Source: Streptomyces speibonae (lineage in GTDB: Bacteria > Actinomycetota > Actinomycetes > Streptomycetales > Streptomycetaceae). Taken from it: 10,434 bases of DNA. Under the pieces are notes generated by a model, which saw nothing but the letters and a program-made list of their open reading frames with translations, searched no databases and had not been told where the DNA came from. How positions within the stretch are numbered: the stretch's first letter is position 1; each line of letters starts with the position of its first letter. The stretch is from assembly GCA_000715605.1 (NCBI GenBank), contig KL568550.1, positions 13,681 through 24,114 of the forward strand, read 5' to 3'. The translations under genes were made by a program, and so were the position numbers. Below are positions 6,827 to 10,434 of this stretch, piece by piece.

Positions 6827-8146
6827 ATGACCACGACGGGGGAAGAGCATGTGACGGCCCGGGGCGGGCCGTGGTGGTGGGACAGGCGCCGCAGCGCGGT
6901 GTTCGATGTGGTGCTCGCGGTGCTGTCCGCGGTGGAGTGTGCGCTGGAGGGGATTCCGTTCGCGTGGCGGGCGGGGATGCCGGTGGCCGTGGGGGTGGTG
7001 TTCGGGCTGCTGGCGGGTTCGGTGCTGCTGGTGCGGCGGAAGTGGCCGATCGCCGTGGTGCTGGTGGTGATCGCGGTGACGCCGGCGTCGATGGGTCTGC
7101 TGATGGGTGTGGTGGGCCTGTATTCGCTGGCGGCGTCGGATCTGCCGCGGCGGATCATCGGTTCGCTGGCGGGGATGCAGTCGCTGGGTGTGCTGATCGT
7201 GATGTTCGTGCGGTTGCGGCAGGACGCGGCGCGGGACGAGCTGGATGTGGCGGACTGGATCGTGCCGTTCGCGTCGATCACGATGGCGCTGGGGGTGACG
7301 GCGCCGCCGTTGCTGCTGGGGCTGTATGTGGGGGCGCGGCGGCGGTTGATGGAGAGCTTGCGGGAGCGGGCGGACAGTCTGGAGCGGGAGCTTCAGTTGC
7401 TGGCGGAGCGGGCGGAGGAGCGTGCGGAGTGGGCGCGGGGCGAGGAGCGGACGCGGATCGCGCGTGAGATGCACGATGTGGTGGCGCACCGGGTGAGTCT
7501 GATGGTGGTGCATGCGGCGGCGTTGCAGGCGGTGGCGCGGAAGGATCCGGAGAAGGCGGTGCGCAATGCCGCGCTGGTGGGGGACATGGGGCGGCAGGCG
7601 TTGACGGAGTTGCGGGAGATGCTCGGGGTGCTGCGTTCGGGTGGGGAGGGGGCGGTGCGGCAGGAGCGGGCGTCGGTGCCGTTGGCGGCGGTGGGGGCGG
7701 CTGCGGCGGCTGCGGCGTCGCGGGCGGTGGGTGAGGATCAGGGGGCGGGTGAGGGGCCGAGTCTGTCGGAGCTGGATGAGCTGGTGGGGCAGTCGGCGGC
7801 CGCGGGGATGGTGGTGGATCTGTCGGTGGAGGGGGAGGCGCGTGGGTATGCGCCGGAGGTGGAGTCGACGGCGTTTCGGGTGGTGCAGGAGGCGTTGACG
7901 AACGTGCACAAGCATGCGGCGGGTGCGAAGACGTATGTGCGGGTGGCGCACCGGGTGTCGGAGATCGCGATGCAGGTGGAGAACGAGCCGCCGTCGGGTG
8001 CGGTGTCGTCGGCGGGGTTGCCGTCGGGGGGCAATGGTCTGGTGGGGATGAAGGAGCGGGTGTCGGCGCTGGGTGGGGTGTTCGTGTCGGGGCCGACGGA
8101 TGCGGGGGGTTTTCGGGTGTCGGCGGTGATTCCGGCGTCGTCGTAG
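6827..8146 (+). CDS. NarL/DesK-type sensor histidine kinase (HisKA_3), orphan
   Basis: Membrane sensor kinase of 439 residues. The N-terminal half has about five hydrophobic segments (roughly 24-44, 51-70, 74-100, 110-128, 143-168), a coiled-coil stretch (about 172-205, RRRLMESLRERADSLERELQ), and then the dimerisation/phosphoacceptor H-box RIAREMHDVVAHRVSLMVVH with H216. The ATPase domain has an N-box VVQEALTNVHKHA (N359) and a G2 box GGNGLVGMKERVSALGG (401-417). The G1 region reads VENEPPSG and lacks the usual DxGxG. An Ala-rich low-complexity insert (about 286-310) separates the two parts. ATG 6827 follows a TAGGCT -10 element closely; GTG at 6851 with an upstream GGGGGAAG is an alternative. 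No response regulator lies next to it: the next gene converges and starts its stop codon 13 bp away. The input signal is unknown. Confidence 0.93.
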   Translation: MTTTGEEHVTARGGPWWWDRRRSAVFDVVLAVLSAVECALEGIPFAWRAGMPVAVGVVFGLLAGSVLLVRRKWPIAVVLVVIAVTPASMGLLMGVVGLYSLAASDLPRRIIGSLAGMQSLGVLIVMFVRLRQDAARDELDVADWIVPFASITMALGVTAPPLLLGLYVGARRRLMESLRERADSLERELQLLAERAEERAEWARGEERTRIAREMHDVVAHRVSLMVVHAAALQAVARKDPEKAVRNAALVGDMGRQALTELREMLGVLRSGGEGAVRQERASVPLAAVGAAAAAAASRAVGEDQGAGEGPSLSELDELVGQSAAAGMVVDLSVEGEARGYAPEVESTAFRVVQEALTNVHKHAAGAKTYVRVAHRVSEIAMQVENEPPSGAVSSAGLPSGGNGLVGMKERVSALGGVFVSGPTDAGGFRVSAVIPASS

Positions 8147-8159
8147 GGCGTGCCGGGGG

Positions 8160-8654
8160 TCAGCCGGCGGTGAGGCGTGCGGGTTCGATGCCGGAGATGA
8201 GGGTGGTGAGGCCGTGGTCGATGGTGGGGCCGAGGTACCAGTCGCCGGTGTGGTCGAGGGCGTAGACGCGGCCTTGGGTGTCGATGGCGAGGAGGGCCTG
8301 GGTGTCGGTCTCGGTGCCGAGGGGGCAGACGTCGGTGCCGAGGGCGCGGCCGAGGTCGCCGAGGGTGCGGGCGAGGTGGAGGCCGTGGAGGGGGTCGAGG
8401 TGGAGGGTGGCGGGGGCGACTTGGCGGCCGGGTCCTGTGGGGGTGATGTGGAGGCCGCCGAATTCGGCCCAGGCTTCGACGGCGGCGGGGAAGACGGTGT
8501 GGCGGTGTCCGGCGGGTGAGGTGTGGTCGCGGAGGGTGTCGGCCCAGATTTCGGCTTGTTTGATGTCCCAGCGGCCGGGTTGCCATCCGGCGGCGCGCAG
8601 GGCGGCGTCGACGGGGACGGCGAAGCGGGTGGTGGAGGTGCGGTCGGTGTGCAT
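8160..8654 (-). CDS. SUKH-3 domain protein, putative immunity protein
   Basis: The 164-residue protein matches the SUKH-3 pattern along its whole length: GWQPGR (23-28), FPAAVEAWAEFGGLHI (55-70), GPG then HLDP (85-88), a CPLG motif (110-113), LLAID-GRVYALD (121-134) and LG---GLTTLISG (141-155). SUKH proteins are typically immunity proteins that bind and block nucleic-acid-targeting toxins. The gene lies 38 bp downstream of the YwqJ-like deaminase in the same direction, the usual toxin-then-immunity order, so its most likely partner is that deaminase. The start is the ATG at 8654, with only a weak AAGAG-type ribosome-binding site, which suggests coupling to the upstream gene. No signal peptide is seen, so it should be cytosolic. 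The family call is confident; the partner is inferred from context. Confidence 0.85.
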   Translation of the reverse strand: MHTDRTSTTRFAVPVDAALRAAGWQPGRWDIKQAEIWADTLRDHTSPAGHRHTVFPAAVEAWAEFGGLHITPTGPGRQVAPATLHLDPLHGLHLARTLGDLGRALGTDVCPLGTETDTQALLAIDTQGRVYALDHTGDWYLGPTIDHGLTTLISGIEPARLTAG

Positions 8655-8692
8655 CTGTGCTCTTCGTTCGTCGAGGTCGTGGGTGTGGGGGT

Positions 8693-9226
8693 TCAGCCGT
8701 CGGTGGTGGCGGCGGGTTCGACCATGCGGACGCCGAAGTGGGCGGTGAGGGCGGTGCAGGCGCGGCAGGGGGTGGCGTAGGCGCCGTGGAGGGGGTCGCC
8801 GTCCTCGCGGATGCGGCGGGTGGTGAGTTTGGCTTGTTTGAGTGCTTTGCGTGCTTCGCCGTTGGTCATGGGTTTTCGTGCGGCGCGTTTGCTGCGGGCG
8901 GCGTCGGCGGTGGTGAGGTGTCGGGAGATGAGGATGGTTTCGGCGCAGCGGCCGGTGAAGCGGTCGCGTTGGTCGCTGGTGAGGGCGTCGAGGAAGTCCT
9001 GGACGAGGGGGTGCAGGGCGGGGGGTGTGTCGCCGCGGGCGGCGGTGCCGGTGAGGGTTTCGCCGCGTACGGAGAGTGCGGCGGCGATGGTGGGGAGGAT
9101 GCCGTCGCGGCGGTGGTGGAGGGTGGGTGCGGGGGTGGTGTCGGTGGCGCTCCAGCCGATGCGGGGGTCGCCGGAGCGGGGGTCGCCGGATGGGCCGGTG
9201 TGTGTCCCCGTCTGCGTCGCGTTCAT
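8693..9226 (-). CDS. YwqJ-like deaminase, putative nucleic-acid-modifying toxin
   Basis: The 177-residue protein carries the zinc deaminase signature of the YwqJ group: RCAE (C94, E96) with ISRHLT after it, and the second zinc motif TPCRACTALTAHFGV (C154, C157). The family is thought to deaminate nucleic-acid or nucleotide bases and occurs as a toxin module in polymorphic toxin systems, often beside SUKH proteins. Here it stands alone: the first 70 residues are Gly/Pro/Thr-rich and disordered-looking, with no signal peptide, WXG or PAAR-like domain visible. The start chosen is the ATG at 9226, with GGAGGGG about 9 nt upstream; the ATG at 9235 is almost on top of that site. A tandem 15-bp repeat codes SGDPR twice near the N-terminus. 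The SUKH-3 gene follows 38 bp later. The deaminase fold is secure, the substrate is unknown, and the toxin role is inferred. Confidence 0.85.
   Translation of the reverse strand: MNATQTGTHTGPSGDPRSGDPRIGWSATDTTPAPTLHHRRDGILPTIAAALSVRGETLTGTAARGDTPPALHPLVQDFLDALTSDQRDRFTGRCAETILISRHLTTADAARSKRAARKPMTNGEARKALKQAKLTTRRIREDGDPLHGAYATPCRACTALTAHFGVRMVEPAATTDG
9161..9190. repeat. Perfect tandem duplication of 15 bp inside the deaminase gene
   Basis: GCGGGGGTCGCCGGA occurs at 9161-9175 and again at 9176-9190. It codes the five-residue unit SGDPR twice in the flexible N-terminal region. The reading frame is kept, so the copy number could vary without breaking the gene. Confidence 0.85.
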
Positions 9227-9244
9227 GATCGTCATCCCCTCCAC

Positions 9245-9274
9245 AGCATCCCCCCGAAGGTCACAGAGTGCCAA
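9245..9274 (-). promoter_or_regulatory. Candidate promoter of the deaminase/SUKH-3 pair
   Basis: On the minus strand, -35 TTGGCA (9274-9269) and -10 GATGCT (9250-9245) are separated by 18 bp, with a predicted start near 9238 and a short leader of about 12 nt to the ATG at 9226. The -35 is a good match; the -10 is only partial. Confidence 0.4.
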
Positions 9275-9385
9275 ATGCGTGGGCTCATGGGGAAGCTGGG
9301 GCGGGGCGACACGCCCGGGTTTGGGCGGGCTGTCACGGGAGGGTGACGGCTGGTCACGGAAGTGGAGGGGGCGGGTGGCCGGTGC

Positions 9386-9416
9386 CGGTGACCGGTGGGG
9401 GCGTACCGCATAGGCT
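9386..9416 (+). promoter_or_regulatory. Candidate distal promoter of the WHH-SUKH gene
   Basis: -10 TAGGCT (9411-9416) and -35 GTGACC (9386-9391) with 19-bp spacing. The same TAGGCT hexamer precedes the histidine kinase. The -35 lies within the palindrome CCGGTGACCGG (9383-9393). The predicted leader would be about 155 nt. Confidence 0.45.
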
Positions 9417-9501
9417 GTCGGCACCGCGATTCGCGCGGTGTTCCGCACGGCTGTGTGTGGGGGCGCCGTGGGGGTCGTGGCGGTACGTAGTCGAGACAGA
9501 C

Positions 9502-9529
9502 GTGACAGTCGAATACGTTCCGTAACGGT
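9502..9529 (+). promoter_or_regulatory. Possible proximal promoter of the WHH-SUKH gene
   Basis: -35-like GTGACA (9502-9507) and a poor -10 AACGGT (9524-9529) with 16-bp spacing. It would give a leader of about 40 nt. This is weaker than the distal candidate on the -10 side. Confidence 0.25.
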
Positions 9530-9578
9530 CCGAAGGTGGGCGGTGCGGGGCGTAAGGAAGCCGCAGGGGGCAACCGCC

Positions 9579-10434
9579 ATGACGACAGGTCGGCTCGGGC
9601 TGGGGGATCCTCCCGGCCGCCAGGCCGGGGGACAAGCCGCGCCGCCGAACGCGGCCTATGCCGGGCAGGTCGTGCACTTCCCGGATCCGGTGCGTGCGGC
9701 GCGTCACCCGAGAGGGGTACGGGTGGACGAGCGTGGTTTCCCCGATTTCTCGCCCTATGCGCGTGCGGCTGTGGAGATCGCGGATCCGCCGGAGGGGTTC
9801 GGGGTCGACGAGTTGCGTCTGACGGACTATGTGTCGGCGAACGCGGCGTTGGCGGCGAGCGGGCACGAGCTGTGGGACACGGTGCCGGCGGTGGCGACGC
9901 CGCATGGCTGGACGTGGCATCACGTGGCGGGTTCGCGGCGTCTTGAGCTGGTGCCGGTGGAGGTGAAGGCGCTGCTGCGGCATCACGGTGGTGTGGCGAC
10001 GGCGGCGGTGGATCACGGCAAGCGGGGGACGCGGCCGTTGCAGGAGACGCGGCCGGCGCATTTCGGGCTGCCGAAGTCGGGTGTGGCGGTGTCGGAGTCG
10101 CAGGTGCTGGGTGTGGAGGAGGAGCTGGGGTACCGGCTGCCGGGTGCGTTCCGGTCGTTCCTGAAGGCGGCGGGTGGCTGTGCGCCGGTGGGGACGGCGC
10201 TGGACGCGGAGCTGGGGCTGCTGGTGGATCAGCCGTTCTTCACGGTGCGGGACGAGGCGGCGGTCAATGATCTGGTCTATGTGAACAAGTGCTTGCGTGA
10301 CCATCTCACCAAGGACTATCTGTGCGTGGCGTTCGTGCAGGGTGGTCTGCTGGCGGTGAAGGTGCGGGGCGAGCGGCAGGGGTCGGTGTGGTTCTGCGCG
10401 TACGACGACGTGCGGGACGTGGATCCGTCGTGGC
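9579..10434 (+). CDS. WHH-family (HNH/Endo VII) nuclease domain fused to a SUKH (SMI1/KNR4) domain; 3' end outside window
   Basis: The frame is open from ATG 9579 to the window edge (285 codons, no stop), with GGGGG 8 nt before the ATG. The first 60 residues are Pro/Gly-rich and then contain FPDFSPYA. A nuclease segment follows (about 60-145): the lead-in LRLTDYVSANAAL, then GWTWHHV (W113, H114, H115), LELVPVEV, and RHHGGVA (H135, H136). This is the WHH pattern of HNH/Endo VII toxins, with key histidines intact. From about 171 a SUKH domain starts (VSESQVLGVEEELGYRLP, then FRSFLKAAGG) and continues to the edge. No secretion signal or trafficking domain is visible at the N-terminus. In polymorphic toxin systems the WHH domain normally sits at a toxin C-terminus with SUKH encoded separately; here both are on one chain. 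The product could be a self-inhibited nuclease or a cytosolic defence effector. Domain calls are by motif; function is inferred. Confidence 0.8.
   Translation, partial: MTTGRLGLGDPPGRQAGGQAAPPNAAYAGQVVHFPDPVRAARHPRGVRVDERGFPDFSPYARAAVEIADPPEGFGVDELRLTDYVSANAALAASGHELWDTVPAVATPHGWTWHHVAGSRRLELVPVEVKALLRHHGGVATAAVDHGKRGTRPLQETRPAHFGLPKSGVAVSESQVLGVEEELGYRLPGAFRSFLKAAGGCAPVGTALDAELGLLVDQPFFTVRDEAAVNDLVYVNKCLRDHLTKDYLCVAFVQGGLLAVKVRGERQGSVWFCAYDDVRDVDPSW

Larger units (their letters stand above)
9227..9578. other. 352-bp divergent intergenic control region
   Basis: No convincing gene is seen here. The region separates the minus-strand deaminase from the plus-strand WHH-SUKH gene. It holds one candidate promoter toward the deaminase (9245-9274), two toward the WHH-SUKH gene (9386-9416 and 9502-9529), and a small palindrome CCGGTGACCGG (9383-9393) over the -35 of the first of these. 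The roughly 110 bases between the oppositely facing promoters (9275-9385) show nothing I can name. Confidence 0.6.

Noticed and set aside
6656..7951. Long - strand open frame (431 codons) opposite the histidine kinase
   Set aside because: The + frame has the full set of kinase motifs; this one is Arg/His/Pro-rich noise.
9265..9274. Half of a CIRCE (HrcA) heat-shock operator, GAGTGCCAAA
   Set aside because: Only one arm resembles the consensus; the matching inverted arm at 9-bp spacing is missing.
9536..9946. Plus-strand frame of 136 codons overlapping the start of the WHH-SUKH gene
   Set aside because: It is in another frame, Gly/Arg-rich and without motifs. The frame from 9579 has a better ribosome-binding site and recognisable domains.
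9354..10304. Minus-strand open frame (316 codons) opposite the WHH-SUKH gene
   Set aside because: The + strand frame from 9579 has clear WHH and SUKH motifs. The antisense translation is Arg/His/Gln-rich with no family resemblance.

Overview
The window looks like chromosomal DNA of a Streptomyces or a close relative. It is very GC-rich, nearly every codon ends in G or C, and the gene order glmU-prs-rplY-pth is typical of actinobacteria. This assignment rests on composition, gene order and protein sequence read by eye; no search was run.

Left part (1-5778), mostly housekeeping. The 3' end of ppc (PEP carboxylase) enters on the + strand and ends at 912. A perfect 14-bp hairpin separates it from a minus-strand cluster, listed here in transcription order: tRNA-Gln(UUG) at 5778-5706; glmU (UDP-GlcNAc synthesis for the cell wall); prs (PRPP synthesis); rplY/ctc (ribosomal protein L25); pth (peptidyl-tRNA hydrolase); and a small unrecognised membrane protein. 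Hairpins follow the tRNA and lie between prs and rplY and between rplY and pth. glmU has a plausible promoter of its own.

Middle (5787-6665). A minus-strand gene with two helix-turn-helix-like segments and a LAGLIDADG-like domain ends only 8 bp before the tRNA. Its composition is less extreme than its neighbours', and a perfect 17-base palindrome covers its start codon.

Right part (6827-10434), accessory. An orphan NarL/DesK-type sensor histidine kinase (+) converges on a minus-strand pair made of a YwqJ-like deaminase and a SUKH-3 immunity-type protein. Divergent from that pair, across a 352-bp control region, is a gene running off the window. It encodes a WHH (HNH/Endo VII) nuclease domain fused directly to a SUKH (SMI1/KNR4) domain. 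Two different nucleic-acid toxin folds, each with a SUKH partner (one in trans, one in cis) and none with a visible secretion signal, are the most unusual content here.

At the scale of the whole window, the + strand is strongly C-rich up to about 5.6 kb and strongly G-rich from about 6.8 kb. This holds whatever the gene direction, and the change falls at the tRNA/LAGLIDADG-like gene.
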